Assembly (NCBI RefSeq): GCF_001426225.1
Contig: NZ_LMRT01000001.1
Location: forward strand, 462,648-526,647
Origin: Allobosea sp. Leaf344
Lineage (GTDB): Bacteria > Pseudomonadota > Alphaproteobacteria > Rhizobiales > Beijerinckiaceae
Reading direction: 5' to 3'
DNA length: 64,000 bases
In this document: in pieces, positions 53,613-62,606 of the stretch
Position numbering within the stretch: the first letter of the stretch is position 1
Layout of the letters: every line of letters starts with the position of its first letter
The notes under the pieces: model-generated
Database searches by the model: none
Told to the model about the DNA's origin: nothing
Seen by the model: the letters and a program-made list of their open reading frames with translations, nothing else
Program-made: the position numbers and the translations under genes

Positions 53613-54668
53613 ATGTTCGGCCAGGCTTTCGGTCTCTACAGCCATCAGCGCAACAACCGCATCCGCTCGCGCTTCCTGATCGCGGGGCTGTTCCTGCTGA
53701 TCTATCTCTTCAGCTGGGGGCTGATCCTGATCGGCTACGGCGCGGCCGATGGCGGCGGCATCGCCGATGCGACATCGGCCTTCCTGCGCTGGCTGCCGCT
53801 CGTCACGCTGTTCGGTGCCGCCTGGGTCTATATCGGCTTCAAGATCAATGTCGGGCTGATCGGCAGCCTGACGGGGGCCAGATCGATCGAGAAGGCCGAT
53901 GATCCCAGGCTCTACGCCATGCTCGAGAACCTCTGCATCTCGCGGGGAATGAGCGTTCCGCGGCTGGCGATCGTCGAGAGCGAGGCGCTGAACGCCTTCG
54001 CCTCGGGTGCCAATGACGCGCAGTTCACCATCACGGTCACGCGGGGCCTGCTGCAGCAGCTCGACGATGCGGAAACCGAGGCGGTGCTGGCGCATGAGCT
54101 GACGCATATCCGCAATGGCGATGTGCGGCTGATGATCGTCGCGGTGGTGATCGCCGGCGTGATCTCGCTGGTCGGCGAGATCATCTTCCGCGGCCTGTCG
54201 CGCAACAGCATCCGCGTCTCGAGCGACGACCGGAAGGGCGGCGGGCTGGCGATCCTGCTCGGATTCGCGATCATCGCGCTGTCCTGGCTGCTGGCGGTGC
54301 TGATCCGCCTGTCGCTGTCGCGCTCGCGCGAATATCTCGCCGATGCCGGGGCGGTGGAGCTGACCAAGAACCCCGACGCGATGATCTCGGCGCTGCTGAA
54401 GATCGCCGGCCGCGCCGATCTCGAGGATGTGCCCTCGGGGGTGATGGACATGTGCTTCGAGAATGATCCGGATGATTTCGCCGATCTGTTCTCCACCCAT
54501 CCCTCGATCGCCAAGCGCGTGCAGGCGCTGGTCGAGACGGCGGGCGGGCGGATCCCGACGATGCCGCCCCACCCGCCCAAGATCGGCCAGCGCCAGCCGC
54601 TGCCGACGATGATGGAGGAGGCCGCCGCGCGCAGCGGGCGCGGCCCCTGGGAGAGCGGCGGGCCCTAA
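53613..54668 (+). CDS. M48 family zinc metalloprotease, HtpX-like
   Basis: 351-residue membrane protease. Two N-terminal helices (FLIAGLFLLIYLFSWGLILI and FLRWLPLVTLFGAAWVYIGF) are followed by the HExxH site LAHELTHIRNGD, a membrane pair (VAVVIAGVISLVGEIIF, ILLGFAIIALSWLLAVLIRL) and REYLADAGAVELT, with the third zinc ligand Glu/Asp region. Relative to E. coli HtpX it has a longer C-terminus (HPSIAKRVQALVETAGG). It is paired with lemA. Role: quality control of membrane proteins, inferred. Confidence 0.92.
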   Translation: MFGQAFGLYSHQRNNRIRSRFLIAGLFLLIYLFSWGLILIGYGAADGGGIADATSAFLRWLPLVTLFGAAWVYIGFKINVGLIGSLTGARSIEKADDPRLYAMLENLCISRGMSVPRLAIVESEALNAFASGANDAQFTITVTRGLLQQLDDAETEAVLAHELTHIRNGDVRLMIVAVVIAGVISLVGEIIFRGLSRNSIRVSSDDRKGGGLAILLGFAIIALSWLLAVLIRLSLSRSREYLADAGAVELTKNPDAMISALLKIAGRADLEDVPSGVMDMCFENDPDDFADLFSTHPSIAKRVQALVETAGGRIPTMPPHPPKIGQRQPLPTMMEEAAARSGRGPWESGGP

Positions 54669-54699
54669 TCCCGGGGCGGGCACCCCCGCCGCTTCCGCA

Positions 54700-54705
54700 T
54701 TGACA
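54700..54705 (+). promoter_or_regulatory. Possible -35 (TTGACA) upstream of the M15 peptidase gene
   Basis: A perfect TTGACA lies 48 bp before the favoured GTG start, with no good -10 at 17-18 bp (GCATGA/CATGAC). The palindrome at 54719-54745 would cover the -10 and start site, as an operator would. Confidence 0.35.
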
Positions 54706-54718
54706 AGCCAGCTTCATC

Positions 54719-54745
54719 GGTTGCATGACTTTTGGTCATGCAACC
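54719..54745. promoter_or_regulatory. Perfect 11-bp palindrome upstream of the M15 peptidase gene
   Basis: GGTTGCATGAC / GTCATGCAACC with spacer TTTTG. Such perfect arms in an upstream region suggest an operator for a dimeric repressor or a strong RNA hairpin. GGTTGCA/TGCAACC arms recur at 24838-24866. Confidence 0.55.
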
Positions 54746-54753
54746 TTGGAGAC

Positions 54754-55161
54754 GTGGCTGCGACGATCCTGAACCCGCGTTCGGAAAGCAATCTCGAGGG
54801 AGTCCATCCCGATCTCGTCAAACTGGTCCGCCGCGCCGCGGAGATCACCGCGGTGCCGTTCATCGTCATCGAAGGCGTGCGGACGCTGGCCCGGCAGCGA
54901 CAGCTCGTGGCGAGCGGCGCCAGCCAGACGCTGAAATCGCGCCATGTCCCGGAGATGAACGCATGCGGCGTCGCCTGCGCAGTCGATCTCGCGGCGCTCA
55001 TCGGCAAGACGGTGCGCTGGGACTGGCCGCTTTACGAGAGGCTGGCTGTGGCGGTGAAGCTCGCGGCCGGGGACGTCGCCATCCCGATCGAATGGGGCGG
55101 CGACTGGCCGCATTTCAAGGATGGTCCGCATTACCAGCTGCCCTGGCGCGACTATCCCTGA
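54754..55161 (+). CDS. Phage-endolysin-like M15C peptidase
   Basis: 135-residue L-Ala-D-Glu-type endopeptidase. The family start SNLEGVHPDLVKLVRRA, the ligand region KSRHVPEMNACGVACAVDLA and the C-terminal WGGDWPHFKDGPHYQLPW are clear. The His-to-Asp distance in the first motif is about 14 instead of the canonical 7, so an insert (PEMNACG) lies in the metal loop. The start is uncertain: GTG 54754 matches family length; in-frame TTG codons at 54721 and 54700 are alternatives. There is no holin or other phage gene nearby, so this is a domesticated or orphan lysin. Confidence 0.85.
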   Translation: MAATILNPRSESNLEGVHPDLVKLVRRAAEITAVPFIVIEGVRTLARQRQLVASGASQTLKSRHVPEMNACGVACAVDLAALIGKTVRWDWPLYERLAVAVKLAAGDVAIPIEWGGDWPHFKDGPHYQLPWRDYP

Positions 55162-55171
55162 GCGGCCGCGT

Positions 55172-55780
55172 TCAGCGGCCGTTGCGGGCCCAATCCAGCG
55201 CCTCTTCCAGCCGGTCGTCGCCCCAGAACAGCTCGCCATCCTCGGTGACGAAGGTCGGCGCGCCGAAGATGCCGAGGGATTTCGCATATTCGGTCTCGGC
55301 CTTCAGCCGGCCCTTGACCTCCTCGCTGCGCGAGGCCGGGAAGGCGACCCCGGGATCGGCGCCCGCCTGTTTGAGCGCAGCACTCAGCACCGCCTCCTCG
55401 GCGATGTTCTTGCCTTCGCAGAACTGCGCGCGGAACAGCGCCTTGGAGAAGGCCGGCATCCAGCCCGCCTCGCGCCCGGCGAGGGCGAGCCGCGCCGCGA
55501 TCAGCGAATTCTGCGGGAAGGTCTCAGGCCTGATGATGCTCAGGCCCTGGCGCCCCGCGCGGCGGGCGAGATCCCGCCACATATACCGCCCCTTATTGGG
55601 AAACAGGTTGAAGGGGGAGCTGGTCCAGCCCTGGGCGGCGAAGATCGGCCCGAGCAGGAAGGGGCGCCAGCGCAGGGTGACGCCCGCCTCCTCCGCGAGC
55701 TCTTCGATCCGCAAGGCGCTGAGGCAGGAGTAAGTCGAGGCGAACTCGTACCAAAAATCCAGAACTGGGCGATTCGGCAT
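55172..55780 (-). CDS. 2-hydroxychromene-2-carboxylate isomerase-like protein (DsbA/kappa-GST family)
   Basis: 202-residue cytoplasmic thioredoxin-fold protein. The N-terminal strand LDFWYEFASTYSCLS has Ser in place of the first DsbA cysteine, as in HCCA isomerases and kappa GSTs. FLLGPIFAAQGW, PFNLFPNKGRYMWRDL and IFGAPTFVTEDGELFWGDDR are family hallmarks (cis-Pro in GAPTF). Probable role: glutathione-dependent isomerisation of an aromatic intermediate. ATG 55780 follows GGAGG. It converges with the M15 gene (10 bp). Confidence 0.9.
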   Translation of the reverse strand: MPNRPVLDFWYEFASTYSCLSALRIEELAEEAGVTLRWRPFLLGPIFAAQGWTSSPFNLFPNKGRYMWRDLARRAGRQGLSIIRPETFPQNSLIAARLALAGREAGWMPAFSKALFRAQFCEGKNIAEEAVLSAALKQAGADPGVAFPASRSEEVKGRLKAETEYAKSLGIFGAPTFVTEDGELFWGDDRLEEALDWARNGR

Positions 55781-56046
55781 CAAGCCTCCGACTCGGTCTT
55801 CAAAGTTTCAAGTCGCGCCTCTCAACCTTCGGCTGCACCAGACGCGACTGCAAGAGCGGAAATGCATCGGCCGAGGAGCGGGAGCCCCCGTCAACACCGA
55901 TTCATCACGACCAGACGCCAGATCGATCAGAAGGTTCCGATTGCGTCGTTCGATGCCGTGGGATAGTGCGCCATTGAGCCCAAATAACGGCCAGCCGAGG
56001 CCGGAGACGCGGGGTCGACAGGCCCCGATCAGCAGGACCAGCAGAC

Positions 56047-57279
56047 ATGACGGACACGCGCGTGAAGAAGGTCGTCCTCGCCTATTCCGGCGGGCTCGAC
56101 ACCTCGATCATCCTGAAATGGCTGCAGACCACCTATCAATGCGAGGTGGTGACCTTCACCGCCGATCTCGGCCAGGGCGAGGAGCTGGAGCCGGCCCGCC
56201 AGAAGGCGCTGCTGCTCGGCATCAAGCCGGAGAACATCTTCATCGAGGATCTCCGCGAGGAATTCGTGCGGGACTACGTCTTCCCGATGTTCCGCGCCAA
56301 TGCCGCCTATGAAGGCGTCTATCTGCTCGGCACCTCGATCGCGCGGCCGCTGATCGGCAAGAAGCTGATCGAGATCGCCGAGAAGGTCGGGGCCGACGCG
56401 GTTTCGCATGGCGCCACCGGCAAGGGCAACGACCAGGTCCGCTTCGAGCTGACCGCCTATGCGCTGAAGCCGGACGTGCATGTGATCGCGCCCTGGCGGG
56501 AGTGGGATCTGCGCTCCCGCGAGCAGCTGATCGCCTTCGCCGAACAGCACCAGATCCCGATCGCCAAGGACAAGCGCGGCGAGGCGCCCTTCTCCACCGA
56601 CGCCAACCTCCTGCACGTCTCCTCCGAGGGCAAGGTGCTGGAAGACCCGGCGCAGGAGGTCCCGGACTACGTCTTCTCCCGCACCGTCTCGCCGGAGGAT
56701 GCGCCGGACAAGCCGACCTACATCACCATCGACTTCAACAAGGGCGACGCGGTCGCCGTCGACGGCGTTTCGCTGTCGCCGGCCAAGCTGCTGACGCGGC
56801 TGAACGAGCTCGGCCGCGACAACGGCATCGGCCGGCTGGATCTGGTCGAGAACCGTTTCGTCGGCATGAAGTCGCGGGGCATGTACGAGACCCCGGGCGG
56901 GACGATCCTGCACGCCGCCCACCGCGCCATCGAATCGATCACGCTCGACCGCGGCGCGGCCCATCTCAAGGACCAGCTGATGCCGCAATATGCGGAGCTG
57001 ATCTATAATGGCTTCTGGTTCTCGCCCGAGCGCGAGATGCTGCAGGCGCTGATCGACAAGAGCCAGGAATTCGTCGCCGGGCAGGTGCGGCTCAAGCTCT
57101 ACAAGGGCGGGGTGCATGTGGTCGGCCGGTCCAGCCCCTATTCGCTCTACGACCAGGATCTCGTGACCTTCGAGGAGGGCGCGGTGGCCTATGATCATCG
57201 CGACGCGGCCGGCTTCATCCGGCTGAACGCGCTGCGGCTGAGGACGCTGGGCCAGCGCAAGAAGAAGCTCGGGCTCTGA
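56047..57279 (+). CDS. argG: Argininosuccinate synthase
   Basis: 410-residue ArgG (citrulline + aspartate + ATP to argininosuccinate). The ATP-binding P-loop is [34 protein letters not shown] and [20 protein letters not shown] are also typical. Start ATG 56047; length normal. The 266 bp upstream have no gene that I can support. It is followed by a small secreted protein gene. Confidence 0.96.
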   Translation: MTDTRVKKVVLAYSGGLDTSIILKWLQTTYQCEVVTFTADLGQGEELEPARQKALLLGIKPENIFIEDLREEFVRDYVFPMFRANAAYEGVYLLGTSIARPLIGKKLIEIAEKVGADAVSHGATGKGNDQVRFELTAYALKPDVHVIAPWREWDLRSREQLIAFAEQHQIPIAKDKRGEAPFSTDANLLHVSSEGKVLEDPAQEVPDYVFSRTVSPEDAPDKPTYITIDFNKGDAVAVDGVSLSPAKLLTRLNELGRDNGIGRLDLVENRFVGMKSRGMYETPGGTILHAAHRAIESITLDRGAAHLKDQLMPQYAELIYNGFWFSPEREMLQALIDKSQEFVAGQVRLKLYKGGVHVVGRSSPYSLYDQDLVTFEEGAVAYDHRDAAGFIRLNALRLRTLGQRKKKLGL

Positions 57280-57403
57280 CATCTGACGGGTCTGACCGAT
57301 GGCGATGGCGGGGCACCCGCCGTCGCCGCACCGGGACCACCATAGCGTGCGAACATCCCGGGCGGTCGCGCGTTCAGCTCTCTCCTCCCGCAGAGAGTTC
57401 CCG

Positions 57404-57769
57404 ATGATCCGCCACGCCAGCGCCGCCCTGCTTTCCGCCCTGCTCCTGACCGGGCAGGTTTTTGCTCAGACCGCAGGGCCGGTCTCCCCGACCCCGCCCG
57501 AAAAGACCGCCTCGCCCGAGATCGCCGCCTGCAAGACGGCGGCGCTGAAGACGATCTCGGCCAAGGAGCCGGAGATCAAGGACATCTATATCGACGAGGA
57601 CGGCGCCTCGATCGCCACCTCCGACACCAAGGTCGAGGACACGCCGATCAAGCGCATCATCATGGGCGAAGCCTATCTGCGCACCGATCGTTCGGACAAG
57701 CCGCGGCGCTTCCTCTGCCTGATCGGCGAGGAAGGCAAGGTGCTGCTGACCTTCTTCACCGTGCGCTGA
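57404..57769 (+). CDS. Small secreted protein of unknown function
   Basis: 121-residue protein with a signal peptide (MIRHASAALLSALLLTGQVFAQTA). The mature part has an N-terminal Pro-rich stretch (GPVSPTPPEKTASPE), then a domain with two cysteines (AACKTAAL and RFLCLIGEEG) and VEDTPIKRIIMGEAYLRTD. I recognise no family; similar genes sit near argG in related bacteria as far as I recall, unverified. ATG 57404 has AGAGAG upstream. The open frame from 57299 is not supported. Confidence 0.75.
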   Translation: MIRHASAALLSALLLTGQVFAQTAGPVSPTPPEKTASPEIAACKTAALKTISAKEPEIKDIYIDEDGASIATSDTKVEDTPIKRIIMGEAYLRTDRSDKPRRFLCLIGEEGKVLLTFFTVR

Positions 57770-57804
57770 ACCACGGCCTCAATGGCGCCGTGGCGGCGGA
57801 GCGC

Positions 57805-58059
57805 TCAGCTCCGCTCGGGCTCGTCGACGACCTCGGTCGCCGGCCGGTCGCGCCCGCTCGCCACCTCCTCGTGCCAGCGCCCGTCCCGGTCCTGGTACTG
57901 GATGCCGTCGGTCTCGCCCGCGACGGTCTGGCGGGCGGCGGCGTCGGACGCCGCGCTCAGCGCCGCGTCATGGCTGGGAAAGGTCTCGGAGAAGACGTCG
58001 CCGACCTTGTAGGCCCAGCCGCCATCATGCTCGACAACTTCGTATTTCACCGTGACCAT
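57805..58059 (-). CDS. DUF2188 family protein
   Basis: 84-residue soluble protein. VKYEVVEHDGGWAYKVGDVF followed by SETFPSHDAALSAASDAAAR and IQYQDRDGRWHEE is the DUF2188 pattern (small alpha-beta fold, roles unknown). AGGAGAGAACC precedes ATG 58059. It lies between the convergent secreted protein gene and fabI on the minus strand. Confidence 0.85.
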   Translation of the reverse strand: MVTVKYEVVEHDGGWAYKVGDVFSETFPSHDAALSAASDAAARQTVAGETDGIQYQDRDGRWHEEVASGRDRPATEVVDEPERS

Positions 58060-58135
58060 GGTTCTCTCCTGTGCTGCGGAGAGAACCCCGTCCCGGTTTG
58101 GCGGTTCCGTCTGAGCCGGGCGCAAGCCCCGGCGC

Positions 58136-58969
58136 TCAGTCGCCGGCTGCGCTGTCCGCGGCGCGCAGACCTTCGAGCACCGGCATCGAGGTGATGTGGT
58201 AGCCGGCATCGACATGATGGATGTCGCCGGTCACCCCGCCGGCGAGGTCGGAGAGGTAATACAGGGCCGAGCCGCCGATCTCCTCCAGCGACACCGATTT
58301 GCGCAGCGGCGAATTGGCCCGCTGCCAGGAATACATCGCCCGCGCATCCGAGATGCCGGCGCCGGCCAGAGTCCGGACCGGCCCGGGCGAGAGCGCGTTG
58401 ACCCGGATGCCGCGCGGCCCGAAATCGGCGGCGAGATAGCGCATGCTGGCTTCCAGAGCCGCCTTGGCGACGCCCATGACGTTGTAATTGGGCATGACCC
58501 GGATCGAGCCGCCATAGGTCAGCGTCAGCATGCTGCCGCCCTTGGGCATCCGCGCGGCGGCGCGCTTCGCCGCTTCTGTGAAGGAGAAGCAGGAGATCAC
58601 CATTGTGCGCGTGAAATTCTCGCGGCTGGTGTCGGCATAGAGCCCCTTCAGCTCGTTCTTGTCGGAGAAGCCGATCGCGTGGACGAGAAAATCCAGCGTG
58701 TTGCGCCCGGGATCGCCACCCCAGGCCTCGTCGAGCGCCGCGAAGGTCGCGTCGACCGAGGCGATGTCCTCGACGTCGCAAGGCAGCACCAGTTTTGAGC
58801 CGATGCTGTCGGCCAGCGGCTTGACGCGCTTGCCGAGCGCCTCGCCCTGATAGGTGAAGGCCATTTCGGCCCCGTGAGCGCTCAGCGTGCGTGCAATGCC
58901 CCAGGCGATGGAATTCTGGTTGGCCACGCCCATGACGAGGCCGCGCTTGTTGTGCATGAGGGGGAGCAT
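58136..58969 (-). CDS. fabI: Enoyl-[acyl-carrier-protein] reductase FabI
   Basis: 277-residue NADH-dependent enoyl-ACP reductase, final step of the fatty acid elongation cycle. NAD motif GLVMGVANQNSIAWGIA and the catalytic Tyr-x6-Lys in NYNVMGVAKAALEAS are intact. Target class of triclosan. It is the third gene of the fabA-fabB-fabI operon, 282 bp after fabB. The intervening stretch holds an 81-codon ORF that I do not accept as a gene. Confidence 0.95.
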   Translation of the reverse strand: MLPLMHNKRGLVMGVANQNSIAWGIARTLSAHGAEMAFTYQGEALGKRVKPLADSIGSKLVLPCDVEDIASVDATFAALDEAWGGDPGRNTLDFLVHAIGFSDKNELKGLYADTSRENFTRTMVISCFSFTEAAKRAAARMPKGGSMLTLTYGGSIRVMPNYNVMGVAKAALEASMRYLAADFGPRGIRVNALSPGPVRTLAGAGISDARAMYSWQRANSPLRKSVSLEEIGGSALYYLSDLAGGVTGDIHHVDAGYHITSMPVLEGLRAADSAAGD

Positions 58970-59251
58970 GAGGGCCTGTTCGGTTCTGGTTCAGGAGGCG
59001 GAGACGGCGGAGGGCAGGACGTTATGATGGAAATCCTCGTCCTTGAACAGGATCGGGATGGCGCCCGCCCGGCTCCACGTCAGAGGCCGGTCGGGGGCCG
59101 GCGCCCGCCGATCGCCGCGTCGGGACCTGACCCGTCGCGAGGCAGAGCGTAGCCGCCTCTTCGCCTTACCGCGAGGCTCGGCCTGCGGCGCCCCGCCATC
59201 CTCGCCCCGGAAGGCGCTCGGACTCGCGGCGAGCAAGCGTCGGACGCGCCG

Positions 59252-60478
59252 TCAGGCCTCGAGCTTCTTCATCACGATGGTGGCGTTGGTGCCGCCGAAG
59301 CCGAAGGAGTTGGAGAGCACGCAGCCCAGGCCGGCATTGTCAATGCGCTTGCGCACGATCGGCATGTCGGCGAAAGCCGGGTCCAGCTCCTCGATATGCG
59401 CGCTCTCGCAGATGAAGTCGTGGTTCAGCATCAGGAGCGAGTAGATCGCCTCCTGGACGCCGGTGGCGCCGAGCGAATGGCCGGTGAGGGATTTCGTGGC
59501 GGAGATCGGCGGGCTCTTCTCGCCGGCGCCGAAGACCTCGCGGATCGCCTCGATCTCCTTGGCGTCGCCGACCGGGGTCGAGGTGCCGTGGGGGTTGATG
59601 TAGTCGACCTTGGCGTTGACGCCCTGCAGGGCCATGCGCATGCAGCGCACCGCGCCCTCGCCCGACGGCGCGACCATGTCGTAGCCGTCCGAGGTGGCGC
59701 CGTAGCCGACGATCTCGCCATAGATCTTGGCGCCGCGAGCCCGGGCATGCTCCAGCTCCTCCAGCACCACGACGCCGGCGCCGCCGGCGATGACGAAGCC
59801 GTCGCGGTTGACGTCATAGGCGCGCGAGGCCTTGGCCGGCGTGTCGTTGAAATTGGACGACATGGCGCCCATCGCGTCGAACAGCACGGAGAGCGTCCAG
59901 TCCAGCTCCTCGCAGCCGCCGGCGAAGACGACGTCCTGCTTGCCCCATTGGATCAGCTCATAGGCGTTGCCGATGCAGTGATTCGAGGTCGCGCAGGCGG
60001 AGCTGATCGAATAGTTCACGCCCTTGATCTTGAACCAGGTGGCCAATGTCGCCGAGGCGGTCGAGGACATGCCCTTCGGCACCGCGAAGGGGCCGACCTT
60101 CTTGGAGGAGCCGCTTTCGCAAGCCTTGTCATAGGCGTCGATCAGGGCGCGGGTGGAGGGCCCGCCGGAGCCCATGACGATGCCCGTGCGCTCATGGCTG
60201 ATCTCGCTCGTCTCGAGGCCCGAATCGGCGATCGCCTGTTCCATGGCGACCTGGTTCCAGGCCGAGCCGCCGCCGTGGAAGCGCATGGCGCGGCGGTCGA
60301 GAACCGTCGCGGGATCGAGCGAGGGAGCCCCGCCGACACGGCTGCGGAAGCCATGCTCCGCGAAATCCGGCATGAAGGCGATGCCGGATCTGGCGTCCCT
60401 GAGGGAGGCCAGCACGTCCTGCGTATTGTTGCCGATGGACGAGACGATGCCCATCCCGGTGACCACCACGCGTCTCAT
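59252..60478 (-). CDS. fabB: 3-oxoacyl-[acyl-carrier-protein] synthase I (FabB)
   Basis: 408-residue KAS I, essential for unsaturated fatty acid synthesis with FabA. The catalytic Cys is in [13 protein letters not shown], and the two His are in [12 protein letters not shown] and [32 protein letters not shown] is the canonical start (ATG 60478). It lies 118 bp downstream of fabA on the same strand. Confidence 0.95.
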   Translation of the reverse strand: MRRVVVTGMGIVSSIGNNTQDVLASLRDARSGIAFMPDFAEHGFRSRVGGAPSLDPATVLDRRAMRFHGGGSAWNQVAMEQAIADSGLETSEISHERTGIVMGSGGPSTRALIDAYDKACESGSSKKVGPFAVPKGMSSTASATLATWFKIKGVNYSISSACATSNHCIGNAYELIQWGKQDVVFAGGCEELDWTLSVLFDAMGAMSSNFNDTPAKASRAYDVNRDGFVIAGGAGVVVLEELEHARARGAKIYGEIVGYGATSDGYDMVAPSGEGAVRCMRMALQGVNAKVDYINPHGTSTPVGDAKEIEAIREVFGAGEKSPPISATKSLTGHSLGATGVQEAIYSLLMLNHDFICESAHIEELDPAFADMPIVRKRIDNAGLGCVLSNSFGFGGTNATIVMKKLEA

Positions 60479-60596
60479 GCTTCTCACTCCGGCTGCTCTC
60501 GCACGTCACGGCCCGATGGCGGGCCGGCGCGCTCCCTGTGCTTCCGCGCAAATGGACCGCGCGGCGGATGGGCGCAAGGCTGCGCCCCGTTTTTCC

Positions 60597-61109
60597 TCAG
60601 GCAGCGTCCGGCTTGAACAGGCCGACCCGCATGTCGCTGGTGGTGTAGATGCGCTTGCCGTCCGCCTCCAGCCAGCCATCGGCGATGCCGAGCACCAGCT
60701 TCGACTTGAAGACCCGCTTGAACTCGACGCCGTAGACGACCTGCTTGACGCTCGGCAGCACCTGATCGGCGAATTTCACCTCGCCGACGCCGAGCGCACG
60801 GCCCCGGCCGGGCAGGCCCAGCCAGCCCAGGAAGAAACCGGTCAGCTGCCAGAGCGCATCGAGGCCGAGGCAGCCCGGCATCACCGGATCGCCCTTGAAG
60901 TGACAATCGAAGAACCAGAGATCGGGGCGGACGTCGAGCTCGGCCCGGACGAAGCCCTTGCCATGGGGGCCGCCGGTCTCGGAAATCTCGGTGATGCGGT
61001 CGAACATCAGCATCGGCGGTAGCGGCAATTGTGCATTGCCGGGGCCGAAAAGCTCGCCACGGCCGCAGCTGAGGATGTCCTCGTAGCTGAAGGAGGATTG
61101 CCGCTCCAT
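60597..61109 (-). CDS. fabA: 3-hydroxydecanoyl-[acyl-carrier-protein] dehydratase FabA
   Basis: 170-residue hot-dog-fold dehydratase/isomerase that makes cis-3-decenoyl-ACP. The catalytic His is in [20 protein letters not shown], and [15 protein letters not shown] precedes it. The FabA-FabB pair drives the anaerobic unsaturated pathway. Start ATG 61109 ([13 protein letters not shown]). It is divergent from irr across 268 bp, the conserved rhizobial irr/fabA arrangement. Confidence 0.95.
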   Translation of the reverse strand: MERQSSFSYEDILSCGRGELFGPGNAQLPLPPMLMFDRITEISETGGPHGKGFVRAELDVRPDLWFFDCHFKGDPVMPGCLGLDALWQLTGFFLGWLGLPGRGRALGVGEVKFADQVLPSVKQVVYGVEFKRVFKSKLVLGIADGWLEADGKRIYTTSDMRVGLFKPDAA

Positions 61110-61377
61110 ACGCTTGTCGCTCCGTATCCTGGGCCCGCACCGCGCGGTTCATGCACCATCCGGGCGTGCCTAACACAGCCGCGCGCGTCAACGGAAGCTG
61201 CAAAGCCGCGGCCGCGACGCAGAGCCCGGGGCCGGCCTTGCCCCCGCCCGCCGGTGCCAGACGCTTGCGAGGGCCGGGCCGAGGCCTTACATCTGCGGCA
61301 GTCAGGCCGCGGATGCGGCCCGCCCCGGCGCAGCGCATCGAGCCTCGGGCGCACTGCAGAAAGAGGCCGTTGTCAGC

Positions 61378-61842
61378 ATGAGCGATCTGATTCCCCAGGA
61401 CCAGGGCTACGGATCGACCGTCAGGCAGGGCTGCCCCTTCAACGACGTGCGCCAGCGGCTGCGCCGCGTGAAATTGCGGCCGACCCGCCAGCGCGTCTCG
61501 CTGGGCTGGCTGCTCTTCGCCAAGGGCGACCGCCATGTCAGCGCCGAAATGCTCTATGAAGAGGCGATGAAGGCGCGCGTGCCGGTCTCGCTGGCGACGG
61601 TCTACAACACGCTGCACCAGTTCACCCAGGCCGGGCTGCTGCGCGAACTGGCGATCGATGGCGCCAAGACCTATTTCGACACCGACAACAGCGAGCATCA
61701 CCATTTCGTGGTCGATGGCGAGAACACGGTCATCGACATCCCGGCCGCCGCCGTGGACGTGGCCGAGCTGCCCGAGCCCCCGGAGGGCTACGAGATCGCC
61801 CGGGTCGACGTCGTCGTCAGGCTGCGCAAGATCTCCGCCTGA
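61378..61842 (+). CDS. irr: Iron response regulator Irr (Fur family)
   Basis: 154-residue Fur-family repressor Irr. The N-terminal heme-regulatory motif QGCPFNDVRQRL is present (Cys-Pro), matching heme-dependent turnover in Bradyrhizobium. The HTH is in LRPTRQRVSLGWLLF and SLATVYNTLHQFTQAG, and the HHH motif is in SEHHHFVVDGEN. It ends GYEIARVDVVVRLRKIS. It probably regulates heme and iron-storage genes by sensing heme. It is divergent from fabA; I could not find a clear iron-control element in the intergenic region. Confidence 0.94.
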   Translation: MSDLIPQDQGYGSTVRQGCPFNDVRQRLRRVKLRPTRQRVSLGWLLFAKGDRHVSAEMLYEEAMKARVPVSLATVYNTLHQFTQAGLLRELAIDGAKTYFDTDNSEHHHFVVDGENTVIDIPAAAVDVAELPEPPEGYEIARVDVVVRLRKISA

Positions 61843-61882
61843 TCTCCGGCCCGCGCCGGCGGGCGGCCCCGCCTGCCCCCGG

Positions 61883-62416
61883 CTATTTCACGCTCTCATT
61901 GGGGTAGACGCCCCAGAGGCGCTCCTGCCGGACATAGCCCTCGACCTTGCCGATGCCGACGCGGCACCAGGCGTTGCCGCAGCTCTCGACATTGGCGATG
62001 ACGCCGGGCTGCAGCTGGGCCACCACGGCGGAGGTCTCGCTGGCGTCGGCGCGCAGCATGAAGGTCTCGTCCTTGGCCTTGGACCAGGGCGCGACCAGAG
62101 CCGTGCGCCGGCCGGACAACAGGCTGTGCAGCACCCAGCCCTCGGCGCCGTCGGCGTCGCGCACGCGGCGCCAGGTCTCGAATTCCGCGACGATCTCGAC
62201 CGGCATGCCGGCGCGCTGGAAGACCCAGCGCGTGCGATGCTCCTTGGACGGCCCCTCGCGCAGATTCACCCGGTCGGATTTCAGGCTGACATAGCGCGGC
62301 ACCGGCAGGCCGGTCACCGAGCCCGGCTGCATGTCCTGCGCCTGCGCCGCCCGGCCGCCTCCCAGCATCGCGAGACATCCCGCAGCAACGATCCAGCGCA
62401 TCGACAGGCCAGCCAT
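61883..62416 (-). CDS. SH3-domain protein, periplasmic
   Basis: 177-residue protein with a signal peptide (RWIVAAGCLAMLGGGRAAQAQ) and two bacterial-SH3-like repeats: YVSLKSDRVNLREGPSKEHR with WVFQRAGMPVEIVAEFETWR, and FMLRADASETSAVVAQLQPG with WCRVGIGKVEGYVRQERLWG. Such proteins bind cell-wall components. ATG 62416 has GGAGGAG nine bases before it; a TTG at 62425 lies on that site and is less likely. It converges with irr. Confidence 0.88.
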   Translation of the reverse strand: MAGLSMRWIVAAGCLAMLGGGRAAQAQDMQPGSVTGLPVPRYVSLKSDRVNLREGPSKEHRTRWVFQRAGMPVEIVAEFETWRRVRDADGAEGWVLHSLLSGRRTALVAPWSKAKDETFMLRADASETSAVVAQLQPGVIANVESCGNAWCRVGIGKVEGYVRQERLWGVYPNESVK

Positions 62417-62606
62417 CCGGTTCAACTCCTCCTGCGGGCTTCGCCGGGATCGCCCCCCGGCGAAGGGTCATGTTGTCATCCGCGCCCGCGCCACTTAGAC
62501 AACGCTGAGGCACGCATTCGACGCCCTCATTCCTGTAGCGCCTGGGTTAATGACGGGTTGAGGCTGAAAGGCGGCGAAGCGCGCGCCGGGGGACAAGGAG
62601 CCGCCA

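Noticed and set aside
54700..55161. Prophage remnant
   Set aside because: Only the lysin-like gene is phage-type; neighbours are housekeeping genes and there are no integrase, attachment repeats or structural genes.
55784..56046. RNA gene or riboswitch ahead of argG
   Set aside because: No tRNA-like fold, terminator or known arginine-related element could be recognised; the gap appears empty apart from a presumed promoter.
57774..57802. Bidirectional terminator between the secreted protein and DUF2188 genes
   Set aside because: CCACGGC...GCCGTGG arms exist but no T-run on either side; too weak to call.
58991..59236. 81-codon minus-strand ORF between fabB and fabI
   Set aside because: The first two-thirds is Arg-rich and unlike a protein; no Shine-Dalgarno seen. 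The end (IPILFKDEDFHHNVLPS) looks more protein-like, so a small gene is not fully excluded.
61110..61377. Iron-control element (Irr box) in the irr/fabA gap
   Set aside because: No TTTAGAA-TTCTAAA-like palindrome could be found by eye in this GC-rich stretch.
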